Origin: TMED23 sp964639965
GTDB taxonomy: Bacteria; Pseudomonadota; Alphaproteobacteria; Rhodospirillales; UBA2165
DNA length: 64,000 nt
Assembly: GCA_964639965.1 (NCBI GenBank)
Contig: CAZXGI010000008.1
Location: 1 to 64,000 of the forward strand
Direction: 5' to 3'
A model generated the notes under the pieces. That model searched no databases. It worked only from the letters and a program-made list of their open reading frames with translations, and was not told the origin of the DNA. Numbering within the stretch: position 1 is the stretch's first letter; each line of letters starts with the position of its first letter. This document shows, piece after piece, positions 51,429 to 61,043 of this stretch. A program made the position numbers and the translations under genes.

Positions 51429-51761
51429 TCATGCAATGACATTGATTTTAGCAGCAAGAATAAAGTCATTTTCATGAAGACCATTTATTTTGTGAGTAAA
51501 GACTAATATATTGATATAACCCCACCCAAATTTAATGTCGGGATGATGTCCCTCTTCTTCGGCAATAACTCCGACTTTATTGACAAAATCAAGAGCGGTT
51601 TGAAAGTCATTAACTGTAAATGATCGATAAAGCCGTGTAGCCTCTTCCTGCAATTCCCATCCCGGCGTCTTCTGCAATAATGACTTCGCCTCTTCAATCG
51701 TGAGTGGCGGTATACCCCCTTGGCATGGAACACATATCTTATCTTTTAAATCATCTGACAT
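51429..51761 (-). CDS. phhB: 4a-hydroxytetrahydrobiopterin dehydratase
   Basis: Pterin-4a-carbinolamine dehydratase, which recycles the pterin cofactor of aromatic amino acid hydroxylases. From the ATG at 51761, eight bases after a GGAG, it is 110 residues. The catalytic signature is EEEGHHPDIKFGWGYINI with a later HEND aspartate. It begins with the bacterial KICVPCQGGIPPLT. No phenylalanine hydroxylase is nearby, so here it may serve another pterin or molybdopterin role, as in many bacteria. It lies 131 bases upstream of dctP on the same strand and is divergent from the thiolase gene. Confidence 0.93.
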   Translation of the reverse strand: MSDDLKDKICVPCQGGIPPLTIEEAKSLLQKTPGWELQEEATRLYRSFTVNDFQTALDFVNKVGVIAEEEGHHPDIKFGWGYINILVFTHKINGLHENDFILAAKINVIA

Positions 51762-52005
51762 TAGCAAATCTCCACATATGCACTTCTAAATTTCTTCCTT
51801 ATCAGCATGGTTCATTATTATTGACAAGTTTTTGCCACGTTGAAAACCTCAAAAAGGCCCGTCACAAAACGAAGTAACTGAAAAATCACATCCGATCATA
51901 ATTTACTGAATGCACTGAAATTTAAAATGTTCTATTATACCAATCTGAACCACCTAGTTTTAATTTATTAATTAAGGACTGGTCCAAAAGACCCGAGAAA
52001 AAATT

Positions 52006-53211
52006 ATGACTGAAGCTTTTATATGCGATGCAATTCGCACCCCTATTGGCCGCTATGGCGGTTCACTTTCTTCAATGAGGACAGATGATCTTGCGGCCTT
52101 GCCAATTTCAACTTTAATGAAACGAAATTCTGATGTTGATTGGGATAAAGTAGACGATGTTATTTATGGTTGCGTAAATCAATCAGGTGAGGATAACCGA
52201 AATATTGCTAGAATGGCATTACTTTTAGCTGGACTGCCCGAGACTGTTCCTGGTGTTTCCGTAAATCGTCTATGTGCTTCTGGTATGCATGCTGTTGGCA
52301 GCGCAGCGCAGGGAATTCGATCTGGAGATGCTGATTTATTTATCGCAGGTGGCGTTGAAGGAATGTCAAGATCACCTTTTGTTATGGCAAAAGCCACCGC
52401 AGCTTTCTCTCGAAATGCAGAAATCTATGACACCACTATGGGCTGGAGGTTCGTTAACCCAAAAATGCAACAGCTCTACGGTATTGATGAGATGGGAGCG
52501 ACAGCGGAGAATGTTGCAGCAGATTTTAAAATTTCCCGCGAAGATCAAGATCAGATGGCACTTAGAAGCCAGAACAATGCCGAGAAAGCACAATCCAACG
52601 GCCATTTAGCAGAAGAAATTCTTTCCGTCATAATCCCACAACGCAAAGGAGATGATATTATCTTTGACAAAGATGAACACATGCGGCCAGGGTCAACGAT
52701 CGAAGCTCTAGAAAAACTTCGCCCCGCTTTCCAGGAAGACGGCTCAGTAACAGCGGGTAATTCATCTGGTATTAACGATGGTTCTTGCGCCCTAATAGTT
52801 GCTTCAGAAGAAGCAGCTAAAGAACATGGACTTACGCCAAAAGCTCGCATTTTGGGACTTGCGGCTGGCGGGGTGCCGCCCCGGATTATGGGAATTGGAC
52901 CAGTGCCCTCAACAAAAAAATTAATGAGTAGACTTGGACTGAAAATGGATGACTTGGATATAATAGAATTAAACGAGGCATTCGCAGCTCAAGGTCTTGC
53001 CGTTCTTCGTGAACTTGGGGTTGCCGACGATGATCCACGTGTAAACCCACAAGGTGGTGCAATTGCACTTGGTCACCCCTTAGGTGCAAGCGGAGCACGG
53101 CTGGTTACAACAGCAATGTATCAACTTCAGCGCAGTAATAAAAAAAGAGCGCTGTGCACAATGTGTGTTGGTGTCGGACAAGGATCATCCATAATTATTG
53201 AGAACGTTTGA
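52006..53211 (+). CDS. pcaF: Thiolase, 3-oxoadipyl-CoA thiolase (PcaF/PaaJ) type
   Basis: Degradative thiolase of 401 residues. The segment GCVNQSGEDNRNIARMALLL and the start ICDAIRTPIGRYGGSLSSM match the 3-oxoadipyl-CoA thiolase subgroup of aromatic degradation. The acyl-accepting cysteine is Cys90 (NRLCASGMHAVG), the histidine is in ALGHPLGASGARL, and the second cysteine in TMCVGVGQGS. No other beta-ketoadipate genes lie in the window, so a general acetyl-CoA acyltransferase role is also possible. The following dehydrogenase gene overlaps its stop, indicating co-translation. Confidence 0.9.
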   Translation: MTEAFICDAIRTPIGRYGGSLSSMRTDDLAALPISTLMKRNSDVDWDKVDDVIYGCVNQSGEDNRNIARMALLLAGLPETVPGVSVNRLCASGMHAVGSAAQGIRSGDADLFIAGGVEGMSRSPFVMAKATAAFSRNAEIYDTTMGWRFVNPKMQQLYGIDEMGATAENVAADFKISREDQDQMALRSQNNAEKAQSNGHLAEEILSVIIPQRKGDDIIFDKDEHMRPGSTIEALEKLRPAFQEDGSVTAGNSSGINDGSCALIVASEEAAKEHGLTPKARILGLAAGGVPPRIMGIGPVPSTKKLMSRLGLKMDDLDIIELNEAFAAQGLAVLRELGVADDDPRVNPQGGAIALGHPLGASGARLVTTAMYQLQRSNKKRALCTMCVGVGQGSSIIIENV

Positions 53212-54158
53212 ACGTGCCAAATAAGCTAGGTATTTTGGTTAACTGTCCAATTAACAAAGAAAACCAGAAAAAACTCCCAAAATATTTTGATTTATATTTT
53301 GCAGAGGAGGTCCCAGATCGAAATACCCTGCTTGCCAATATTGGTGACAAAATTCAAATCATCATTTCTGATGGACCACGTGAGATCGATAAAAAACTAA
53401 TGGATCAAATGCCTAATCTTGAACTGATTTGTCTACAATCTGTTGGCATTGATCACCTTGATATTGATACAGCTAAGAAACGAGATATTAAAGTTACAAA
53501 TGCAGCGGGAACAAATGCTAACAGTTGCGCGGATCACGCCTTTGCGCTGATGCTCTCCCTATATCGTAATATAGTGTCGAATAATAAATCAATGCACTCA
53601 AATGGTGCAAGTGAGGAAACCCCCTTTATCCGCAGCAATACGATTCATGGGAAAAAGATTGGTATCCTTGGCCTAGGCGAGATTGGTTATGAAATAGCAA
53701 AACGGGCGACAGCATTCGAAATGGACGTTTTCTACCACAACAGAAAAAAAAGAGAAGACGTTCCCTACACCTATTGTTTTACACCCCAGGATTTAGCTAT
53801 AAAAAGTCAGATATTAGTTGTTGCTTGTCCCGGAGGCAAAGAAACAAAAAACATTGTTGACTCATTAATACTAGAATCACTAGGGTCAGAAGGAACCTTA
53901 ATTAATATTGCTAGAGGTACCGTAGTAGACACCAACGCTTTGGTACACGCTCTTCAGAAAGGTGTTATAAAAAACGCCGGTTTGGATGTAGTCAGCGGAT
54001 CGGCGTCTGAGCGCAGTCCTCTTTGTAATATGAATAACGTAATACTTTCGCCACACATTGCAGGAAATACTGAGGAAAGTTGGCTCAATCGTAGCAATCT
54101 GATTCGCGATATTTTAACTGAATTTAGGACGGGAAAAACCCTCACAAATCAGCTTTAA
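53208..54158 (+). CDS. D-isomer specific 2-hydroxyacid dehydrogenase family protein
   Basis: A 316-residue protein with the two-domain fold of D-2-hydroxyacid dehydrogenases. NAD-binding motif KKIGILGLGEIGYEIAKRA. Substrate arginine in LINIARGTVVDTN. Catalytic histidine in VILSPHIAGNT. The glutamate normally found four residues after LDV (as in LDVFENEP) is Ser here: LDVVSGSASERSPL. The usual Glu-His relay therefore seems incomplete. The start is a TTG at 53208 overlapping the thiolase stop; a GTG two codons later is an alternative. Related enzymes reduce glyoxylate, hydroxypyruvate or other 2-oxo acids; the substrate is unknown here. Confidence 0.88.
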   Translation: MNVPNKLGILVNCPINKENQKKLPKYFDLYFAEEVPDRNTLLANIGDKIQIIISDGPREIDKKLMDQMPNLELICLQSVGIDHLDIDTAKKRDIKVTNAAGTNANSCADHAFALMLSLYRNIVSNNKSMHSNGASEETPFIRSNTIHGKKIGILGLGEIGYEIAKRATAFEMDVFYHNRKKREDVPYTYCFTPQDLAIKSQILVVACPGGKETKNIVDSLILESLGSEGTLINIARGTVVDTNALVHALQKGVIKNAGLDVVSGSASERSPLCNMNNVILSPHIAGNTEESWLNRSNLIRDILTEFRTGKTLTNQL

Positions 54159-54313
54159 TAAGTTGAACCAGCGGAAATTAAACCGCTCTTGACCTTCTAC
54201 AATTTTTGTCACAATGTTCAATTTCTGAAATTCACTAAAATCACTCTTACACCAATCTGATGGGGACAGAATAGGGTGCATGGGTTGAGTTCTTGACAGG
54301 GATTAATTAAAAA

Positions 54314-55621
54314 ATGAGCGTGACTTTTGGTATCGTCGGTTCAGGACCATCTGGAATGTATGCAGCCGACGCTTTATTGAAAAACTTTTCTAATTGCAAG
54401 ATAGATGTATTTGATAAGATACCCATGCCTTTTGGTCTAATTCGATATGGTGTCGCGCCGGACCATTTTAAAACTAAAAATACCGCCCGCCAATTTCTTA
54501 GAACTTTAGAACTCGATCAAGTCAGATATCTGGGTAATGTTGAAATCGGAAGAGACATTTCGGTCAGCGAACTTGAAGAAAACTACGATGCCGTAATTTT
54601 TGCTATTGGAGCATATAATGATCGAAAATTGGGAATTCCCGGAGAAGAACTACCGGGGGTTTATGGTGCCTGTGCATTTGTTGGGTGGTATAATGCACAT
54701 CCGGATTTCCGTGACATTAATCCAATGTTAGATGGCAGAAATGCCGCAGTCATTGGAATAGGGAATGTAGCCTTAGATGTCTGTCGCGTATTAACTAAAA
54801 CACGTTCAGAAATGAAGGGGTCAGATATCTCGACACCTGCACTGGATATTATCCAAGAAATGCCAATCAAAGCGGTCCATATGTTCGGCCGCCGCGGCCC
54901 TATTGAAGCCGGCTTTACTCCAAAAGAATTAGGTGAAGTTCGTAATTTGGAGCAGTGCTCTGCTGTCGTCTCCGCTGATCAATTGCCGGAAAAAATAGAA
55001 GGAAAATTTGAAGGGCGAGAAAAAGGTGTCAAAGAAAAGAACCTTGCAATTCTCCGAGAATTATCAAAGCAGCATAAAACTGAAAAACCAGTTACAATGC
55101 ATTTTCAGTTTTATGCATCACCAGTTGAAATTTTAGGTACAAAACGGGTCGAAGGAATAAGGTTAGAACGGACAGAAGTCAATAATGGTAAAGCCATTTC
55201 AACGGGCGAAACATTTGATGTTCCCTGTTGTTCTATAATCACAGCTATTGGTTACCAAACCAGTCCACCCGAGGGGTTACCCCTAAACGGAGTAACCATT
55301 GCCAATACCGACGGGTGGATACGCGACAATTTATACGTTGTTGGATGGGCAAAACGCGGTTCCAGTGGCACAATTCCTACGAATAGTCCCGATTCGCGAA
55401 ATGTCGTAAATGTGATTACCGATAACCTAAATAAAAACAAATCCACGACACCTAAAACAGGAGGCGAAGCGATCGATAAGTTGCTTTCGACACGCAGGGT
55501 TCGCGTCGTATCTATTAACGATGTACAAAGAATTAAAGATGCCGAAACAGCAAATGCAACCACTGGTCACCCTTGGGAAAAGTTCACTAGTATTAAAGAG
55601 ATGCTGGCCGTTCTTGATTAA
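54314..55621 (+). CDS. fprA: Adrenodoxin-reductase-type ferredoxin-NADP+ reductase
   Basis: FAD enzyme of 435 residues that moves electrons between NADPH and ferredoxin-type proteins. It has FAD motif GIVGSGPSGMYAADALL, the family hallmark IPMPFGLIRYGVAPDHFKTK, NADP motif AVIGIGNVALDVCRVL, then VHMFGRRGPIEAGFTPKEL, and the second FAD motif VVGWAKRGSSGTIPTN with the C-terminal SPDSRNVV. It has its own 155-base upstream region. A short inverted repeat (AGCGG with CCGCT, 54172-54187) follows the preceding gene but lacks a T-tract. Its electron acceptor in this organism is unknown; the AlkB-type hydroxylase elsewhere in the window is one conceivable client, which is speculation. Confidence 0.93.
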   Translation: MSVTFGIVGSGPSGMYAADALLKNFSNCKIDVFDKIPMPFGLIRYGVAPDHFKTKNTARQFLRTLELDQVRYLGNVEIGRDISVSELEENYDAVIFAIGAYNDRKLGIPGEELPGVYGACAFVGWYNAHPDFRDINPMLDGRNAAVIGIGNVALDVCRVLTKTRSEMKGSDISTPALDIIQEMPIKAVHMFGRRGPIEAGFTPKELGEVRNLEQCSAVVSADQLPEKIEGKFEGREKGVKEKNLAILRELSKQHKTEKPVTMHFQFYASPVEILGTKRVEGIRLERTEVNNGKAISTGETFDVPCCSIITAIGYQTSPPEGLPLNGVTIANTDGWIRDNLYVVGWAKRGSSGTIPTNSPDSRNVVNVITDNLNKNKSTTPKTGGEAIDKLLSTRRVRVVSINDVQRIKDAETANATTGHPWEKFTSIKEMLAVLD

Positions 55622-55625
55622 TGCA

Positions 55626-55900
55626 ATGCCAAGATTGAATGGTAAATTTTTGTGGGTTATCGGCTTTGCCCTAGAATTTGATCAACATAGATTCCTCCTT
55701 ATTTCTGGGGCTTCTTCATTTTCTTTTATGGTTTCACCCCTGTTGTATTTGATGTACCTGACTGGTTTCGGGGTATAGCTCGACTCATTATGCTTATTGG
55801 TGGTTTTTGTCACCTGATGATGAGCATTTCTAGCAATGAAAATCAGAACAATAATAAACTTCACTGGGCGACCATTAGTGCCCATTCAACATTTTTATGA
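55626..55900 (+). pseudogene. Possible frameshifted small membrane-protein gene downstream of fprA
   Basis: The 312-base stretch between fprA and prmA has two overlapping coding-like frames. From an ATG at 55626 one frame reads NGKFLWVIGFALEFDQHRF and then loses sense. A second frame, open from 55691 to a TGA at 55898-55900, reads YFWGFFIFFYGFTPVVFD, VPDWFRGIARLIMLIGGF and CHLMMSIS, which look like two helices with a hydrophilic C-terminus. It has no start codon of its own. A single frame change near 55690 would join them into one protein of about 90 residues. It is either a real frameshift, a sequencing error or a decayed gene. No family recognised. Confidence 0.35.
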
Positions 55901-55933
55901 ACGCGATTTTTGGAGCAATTATTGGTCCTTGAT

Positions 55934-56836
55934 CTACAATAATCTTTTTCGATTAAATTTTCTAAATATAAGTGTCTGCCAACCTTCAATATTGATGCGA
56001 TCAACAAGTCGCAGACCTTGCCAAGCGTGCGCAGAAATTATCCAATTTGCATCGCCCACTAATAAACCCGATAAAATAGCCCATCCACCCAGGTTAAGTT
56101 GATTTCCTAGATCCTTGGCCAACCGCGTTAACGGTCGTGCCAAAATATTACTCACAATTAAATCAAATCTGGATTTGATAATTTCTCGGTGGTTATATCC
56201 CGATCCACAAATTGACGAAACGCAACCTGCTACACCATTGTTATTGGCATTTAATTCACAAACCCTTATCGCTATCGGATCAATATCTGTTGCTATAACG
56301 GGTATGCGCCAGCGTCTAGCGATCGCAATAGAAAGAATTCCCGAACCACAACCCATATCCAGTGCCAACTTAATAGGTTGAAACCTGAAAACATGGCTCA
56401 AACTATCGAGAGCGACCAAACATCCTTTGGTTGAACCATGATTACCACTCCCAAAAGCTGTGGCCGCAGGAATACATAGACCAATTAATGCGCTCGGCGG
56501 GGGTTTATCATATTCGGGACCATGTATAAAAAAGCGTCCTAACTTTATTGGGGGAAATTTTTTTATATTATCTAAAACCCAATTACGCACCGGTATCTGA
56601 GATAAATTAACTTTCGGTATGCGTACTCCAATAGCTTCAGCTGTGTATTTCACCGCTAAGTTGATCACCTTTTCATCTGGTTTGTCATTAGAAAATCCAG
56701 ATATCTGAGCTATTGAAGTTTTTGCCTCCGCAGTCCATAAAACTGAATCTAAATGGGCCTCCAGACTCTCAGCAAAAACAGGTGCATGTTCTGGTAAAAT
56801 TTGAAACGATATTTGATATAAAAAGTGATCCGTCAT
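55934..56836 (-). CDS. prmA: Ribosomal protein L11 methyltransferase
   Basis: SAM-dependent trimethylation of L11. At 300 residues it is full length. The SAM-binding motif I is ALDMGCGSGILSIAIARR, motif II VIATDIDPIAIRVCELNANN, and the catalytic-loop motif FDLIVSNILARPLTRLAKDL is typical of PrmA. FGSGNHGSTKGCLVALD corresponds to the F-G-T-G-x-H region of the family, with S in place of T. The start overlaps the uvrD stop by one base, so it is expressed with the helicase gene upstream. Confidence 0.94.
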   Translation of the reverse strand: MTDHFLYQISFQILPEHAPVFAESLEAHLDSVLWTAEAKTSIAQISGFSNDKPDEKVINLAVKYTAEAIGVRIPKVNLSQIPVRNWVLDNIKKFPPIKLGRFFIHGPEYDKPPPSALIGLCIPAATAFGSGNHGSTKGCLVALDSLSHVFRFQPIKLALDMGCGSGILSIAIARRWRIPVIATDIDPIAIRVCELNANNNGVAGCVSSICGSGYNHREIIKSRFDLIVSNILARPLTRLAKDLGNQLNLGGWAILSGLLVGDANWIISAHAWQGLRLVDRINIEGWQTLIFRKFNRKRLL

Positions 56837-59145
56837 TAGGCTGGATCAACAAAACTATCAATAACCTTTTTAGTTCCCGCTTTTTCAAATTCGACTTCGA
56901 GCTTATTACCATCTAAAGACAAAATCATGCCGTAGCCAAATTTTTGATGGAATACTCGTATTCCCGTACAAAACTGAGTTTTATTTGTTGGCGGCGCAAC
57001 GGTCCATTCTTCTGCTTCAATAATAGTACCGTCACTTGCGTGTCCGCGTTTTTTAAGTGATTCATATGTTAGGCTCTTCTTCGGGTGATTACTGAAATCA
57101 GTTTTCAGCTGTCCAAATCCACCATCAGAATCAATACCTGAACTTAATCCTTGTTCAGCAATACTCTCAGTATTTTCAGCTGGAAGTTCACTAATAAAAC
57201 GCGACGGAAGGGAATTCTGCCATTGATTATAAATACGACGATTAGCGGCATAAGAAATCATCGCTTCTTTCTTTGATCGGGTAATACCAACATAGGCGAG
57301 CCTCCGCTCCTCCTCTAGACCATTCAAACCCTCTTCATCCAAACTACGTTGGTGTGGGAACAAACCTTCCTCCCAACCTGGCAGAAAAACAGTTTCAAAC
57401 TCTAATCCTTTTGCTGCATGCAATGTCATTAAGCTAACTTTGTCCTCGAATTTGTTCTCTTGATTTTCCATTACCAAACTAACGTGCTCCAAGAACCCTT
57501 GGAGATTATCAAAATCTTCTAGACCTGAAACAAGCTCTTTCAGGTTCTCTAGCCTCCCAGGTGCCTCTGGAGACTTATCTTGCATCCACATTTCGGTGTA
57601 ACCAGATTCGTCGAGTACGAGTTCTGCAAGTTCAAAGTGCGGCAAAACATCAACATTAGAACGCCAGCGCTCAAAATCTTGCAGCAATCCGCTGAGAGAC
57701 GAGCGTGCCCTAGGCTTAATCTCGTCAGTCTCGATAATTAATTGCGATGCATCATACATGGATATGTTTTGTGCTCGAGCCAATTGATGAATCGCCCGAA
57801 CGGTTGCCTGTCCGATACCTCGTTTTGGCACATTAATAATACGTTCAAAAGCTAAATCGTCATCGGGACTATTTATAACTCTGAGGTAAGCGATCGCATC
57901 TCTTGTTTCTTGGCGCTCATAAAAGCGTGGTCCCCCAATCACCCGGTACGGTACACCCAAATTAATCATACGTTCTTCAAACTCGCGCATTTGGAAACCA
58001 GCTCTAACAAGTATTGCCATTTCCTCCAGACTTTGCCCTCTAGATTGGCGAACCTCAATTTCATCACCGACCGAACGAGCTTCCTCTTCCCCATCCCAAA
58101 CAGCACGCACTTTTACAAGATCCCCTTCATCCATGCCAGTCCATAGTGTTTTGCCCAAACGACCTTCATTATGAGAAATCAGTCCCGATGCTGCCGCGAG
58201 AATATGTGGTGTTGATCGGTAATTTTGCTCTAAACGAATAACTGTGGCATCGGAAAAATCTTTTTCAAATTTTAATATGTTACCCACTTCAGCACCGCGC
58301 CAGGAATAAATTGACTGATCATCATCGCCAACACAGCATATATTTTTATGGTCCTGTGCAAGCAACCGCAACCATAGATATTGGGCAACATTAGTATCTT
58401 GGTACTCATCGACTAATAGATAACGGAATTTTACCTGATATTCATGTAGGACATCAGCATTCTCTGCAAACAACGTCAAACAATGTAGAAGTAGATCACC
58501 AAAATCCACTGCATTAAGTGATTTTAGACGGATTTGATAATCCTGATAGAGTTCAGTCAGAATACCCTCAGCAATATCGAAACTATCTTCACTTGAAACT
58601 TTTTCCGGTGTTAAACCTCGATCCTTCCAACGCTGTATAATGCCCATCAAAACCCGGGCAGGCCATTTTTTTTCATCTACTTCGAATGGCTCCATCAGCT
58701 GCTTTAAAAGACGAATTTGATCGTCCGTATCAAGAATGGTGAAATTAGGCTTAAGCCCTACCAGTTCGGCGTGACGTCGCAATATGCGAGCACATAATGC
58801 ATGGAAGGTACCCAACCACCAACCTTCTACAGGCCGTCCGGTCATAACTGCAACTCGATCTTTCATTTCACGAGCGGCCTTATTCGTAAAGGTAACCGCT
58901 AAAATTTCCCACGGGCGGGCTTTACCTTCAACGAGAATATGCGCAAGGCGCGTTGTTAAAACCCGGGTCTTTCCTGTTCCCGCTCCTGCCAAAACAAGTA
59001 TTGGTCCATCTATAGCCTTAACAGCCCGCTTCTGCTCATCATTCAGGCCGTCTAGGTAAGAGCGTGATTCGGCAGATAAAGCTTTCAAATTAGGCTTATT
59101 AGATAAATTTTTTACTTCTTCAGATGATTCAAAAGGATCAGACAT
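56836..59145 (-). CDS. uvrD: ATP-dependent DNA helicase UvrD/PcrA
   Basis: Superfamily 1A 3'-5' helicase acting in nucleotide excision and mismatch repair. At 769 residues it is full length. Motif Ia/Walker A LAGAGTGKTRVLTTRLAHIL (residues 52-71), AVTFTNKAAREMKDRV, Walker B LLVDEYQDTN, QSIYSWRGAEVGN, LEQNYRSTPHILAA, LMTLHAAKGLEFETVFL, and EERRLAYVGITRSKK are all present. The C-terminal about 45 residues form a Tudor-like domain (VFHQKFGYGMILSLDGNKL) as in PcrA. It is followed directly by prmA. A LexA-like half-site pair lies about 52 bases upstream. Confidence 0.97.
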   Translation of the reverse strand: MSDPFESSEEVKNLSNKPNLKALSAESRSYLDGLNDEQKRAVKAIDGPILVLAGAGTGKTRVLTTRLAHILVEGKARPWEILAVTFTNKAAREMKDRVAVMTGRPVEGWWLGTFHALCARILRRHAELVGLKPNFTILDTDDQIRLLKQLMEPFEVDEKKWPARVLMGIIQRWKDRGLTPEKVSSEDSFDIAEGILTELYQDYQIRLKSLNAVDFGDLLLHCLTLFAENADVLHEYQVKFRYLLVDEYQDTNVAQYLWLRLLAQDHKNICCVGDDDQSIYSWRGAEVGNILKFEKDFSDATVIRLEQNYRSTPHILAAASGLISHNEGRLGKTLWTGMDEGDLVKVRAVWDGEEEARSVGDEIEVRQSRGQSLEEMAILVRAGFQMREFEERMINLGVPYRVIGGPRFYERQETRDAIAYLRVINSPDDDLAFERIINVPKRGIGQATVRAIHQLARAQNISMYDASQLIIETDEIKPRARSSLSGLLQDFERWRSNVDVLPHFELAELVLDESGYTEMWMQDKSPEAPGRLENLKELVSGLEDFDNLQGFLEHVSLVMENQENKFEDKVSLMTLHAAKGLEFETVFLPGWEEGLFPHQRSLDEEGLNGLEEERRLAYVGITRSKKEAMISYAANRRIYNQWQNSLPSRFISELPAENTESIAEQGLSSGIDSDGGFGQLKTDFSNHPKKSLTYESLKKRGHASDGTIIEAEEWTVAPPTNKTQFCTGIRVFHQKFGYGMILSLDGNKLEVEFEKAGTKKVIDSFVDPA

Positions 59146-59261
59146 GTAATTAGTATAACATTAATAAGGAGATGAACCAGCTAATCGGCAAGATATGAAC
59201 GTATATTTAACAATCCTAATACAGACCTATTTTTTCATAGAACCAAATCTTAAATGCGGAT

Positions 59262-61043
59262 TCAAGGGGCCCCTTCATGTTCTTCATGGCGTATCTTAAC
59301 CAAAGCTTTGTTATAAGCTAGCATGACTTCGGTCTCATATAATGCTCCAAGAAATTTCATTGTTTCATGATTTTCAACTACAGCAATAAAATGTTCCCCG
59401 CTATCACGTATGACCTTGTTTGCTATTTCCAGATCATCACCTTGGGTAAGAACTGGGGGATGCAAACGAGCCACATCGCCCGCATTAATAAGATTATCAA
59501 CATCGTGGTCGAAAGCTACATCACTGAGGTCAGCGATTGTAATTGTTCCAAACAGTTCACCTTTCTTGCCAATTACGAAAAGCTCGCCTATTTCTGAGAA
59601 TTGTAATTTATTTCGTAGATCCTGAAGACTGGCACCAACGTCAACAGTTTGAACTTTCGAATCTATTAGTTGGTGCAGCTTAAGACTTCGAAGGAGTGTG
59701 GTTTCAAAACCTCCTTTAAGGTCTAAACCTGCTCTCTCCAACTGCCAACTAAAAAAAGATTTCCCGAGAAACTGTTGAGCAACAACATTCGAAATTACAA
59801 CACCAATCATTACAGCAATTGTTAAAGGATAATCATCCGTTAACTCAAAAACTATCAATGTTGTTGAAATTGGTGCCCCCAAAACAGCAGCAGAAACAGC
59901 ACCCATACCTATTATGGTATAAGCTCCGGGACCAGAGGATAATTCCGGGAATATACCTGTAACAATCATTCCGAACGACCCCCCAAGCATCGCTCCAATC
60001 ATTAGGGATGGTGTAAACACTCCCCCTCCAAATCCACTACCAATACAAATTGATGTTGCAAGGATTTTCATGAATATCAACGAAACCATTAAATAAAGCG
60101 GCAACTGCACTTTAAGTGCTAAATCAGTTGCGTCATAGCCAACACCAAGTACTTGTGGAAAGATAAGTGCAATCAGACCAATTAGAAATCCCCCAATTGC
60201 GGGGTTTTTCCACTGAGGACCTGGTATATTATTTATCAGATCTTCTGTTTTCATTGCAGTACGCATAAAAATAATAGCAATAATCCCCCCAACAATACCT
60301 AAACCTACAACGGCCGGAAATTCCCAGAATGAGGCCAAGGATTGTTCAGCTATTCCGAAAGCGGGAACATCTCCAAAATACACTCTCGATACGATTGTGC
60401 CTACAACGCTGGAAATAACAATTGGTGTGAAAGCACTCATGGCAAAATGCCCAACGATAACTTCATGAGCAAATAATGCGCCGGCGATTGGCGCATTAAA
60501 AGAGGCAGCGACGGCTGCGGCGGCTCCACAACCTAACAAAGCTCTAGAGGTAGAACGTGTTAGATGAAGCGTTTTGGAAAACCAAGCGCCTAAAGTTGCT
60601 CCTAAATGGATAGCGGGTCCTTCACGACCAACCGAGCCTCCAACACCAATTGAAATTGAACTAGCAATTGCGGCACCTATTCCTGTTCTGAAGTTCATAC
60701 GACCACCTTGCAATGCACTGGCTTCAATTACCGACGCAACGCCTTGTGGTTTCCTTCCTGGAATACAATAGTGTATAAAAAGCCCCACAATTAAACCACC
60801 AACTGCGGGCACGAAGAGGATTTGCCACCAAGGAAGAGCATAAACCGTTGAAACAAGGTTTTCTGATGTCCCCCCAAGCGCTAGACCCTGAACAAAATCA
60901 ATCAGTTCCCGAATGGCAATGACGCCACAACCTGCTGTAGCTCCAACAAACACCGCCGAAATGGATAATATTAGTTGATCGTTCCTAATAAAGCGCCGCA
61001 GCCAAATTAAAATGCGACCCAGCCTTAAACGTGACTTAGCCAT
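59262..61043 (-). CDS. clcA: Chloride channel/transporter (CLC) protein with CBS domains
   Basis: CLC-family anion channel or H+/anion exchanger of 593 residues. Selectivity motif GVGGSVGREGPAIHLGA holds the gating glutamate Glu141. The other pore motif is GSGFGGGVFTPSLMIGAMLG. About 10-12 re-entrant or membrane helices occupy residues 25-425, then two cytoplasmic CBS domains occupy about 445-590 (QTVDVGASLQDLRNKLQFSE and HPPVLTQGDDLEIANKVIRD). The presence of the gating glutamate fits an exchanger, but function cannot be settled. The ATG at 61043 is preferred to a GTG three codons upstream. It is a single-gene unit. Confidence 0.94.
   Translation of the reverse strand: MAKSRLRLGRILIWLRRFIRNDQLILSISAVFVGATAGCGVIAIRELIDFVQGLALGGTSENLVSTVYALPWWQILFVPAVGGLIVGLFIHYCIPGRKPQGVASVIEASALQGGRMNFRTGIGAAIASSISIGVGGSVGREGPAIHLGATLGAWFSKTLHLTRSTSRALLGCGAAAAVAASFNAPIAGALFAHEVIVGHFAMSAFTPIVISSVVGTIVSRVYFGDVPAFGIAEQSLASFWEFPAVVGLGIVGGIIAIIFMRTAMKTEDLINNIPGPQWKNPAIGGFLIGLIALIFPQVLGVGYDATDLALKVQLPLYLMVSLIFMKILATSICIGSGFGGGVFTPSLMIGAMLGGSFGMIVTGIFPELSSGPGAYTIIGMGAVSAAVLGAPISTTLIVFELTDDYPLTIAVMIGVVISNVVAQQFLGKSFFSWQLERAGLDLKGGFETTLLRSLKLHQLIDSKVQTVDVGASLQDLRNKLQFSEIGELFVIGKKGELFGTITIADLSDVAFDHDVDNLINAGDVARLHPPVLTQGDDLEIANKVIRDSGEHFIAVVENHETMKFLGALYETEVMLAYNKALVKIRHEEHEGAP

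Noticed and set aside
54172..54187. Inverted repeat AGCGG-N6-CCGCT as a terminator after the hydroxyacid dehydrogenase gene
   Set aside because: The stem is only five pairs and no T-tract follows on either strand.
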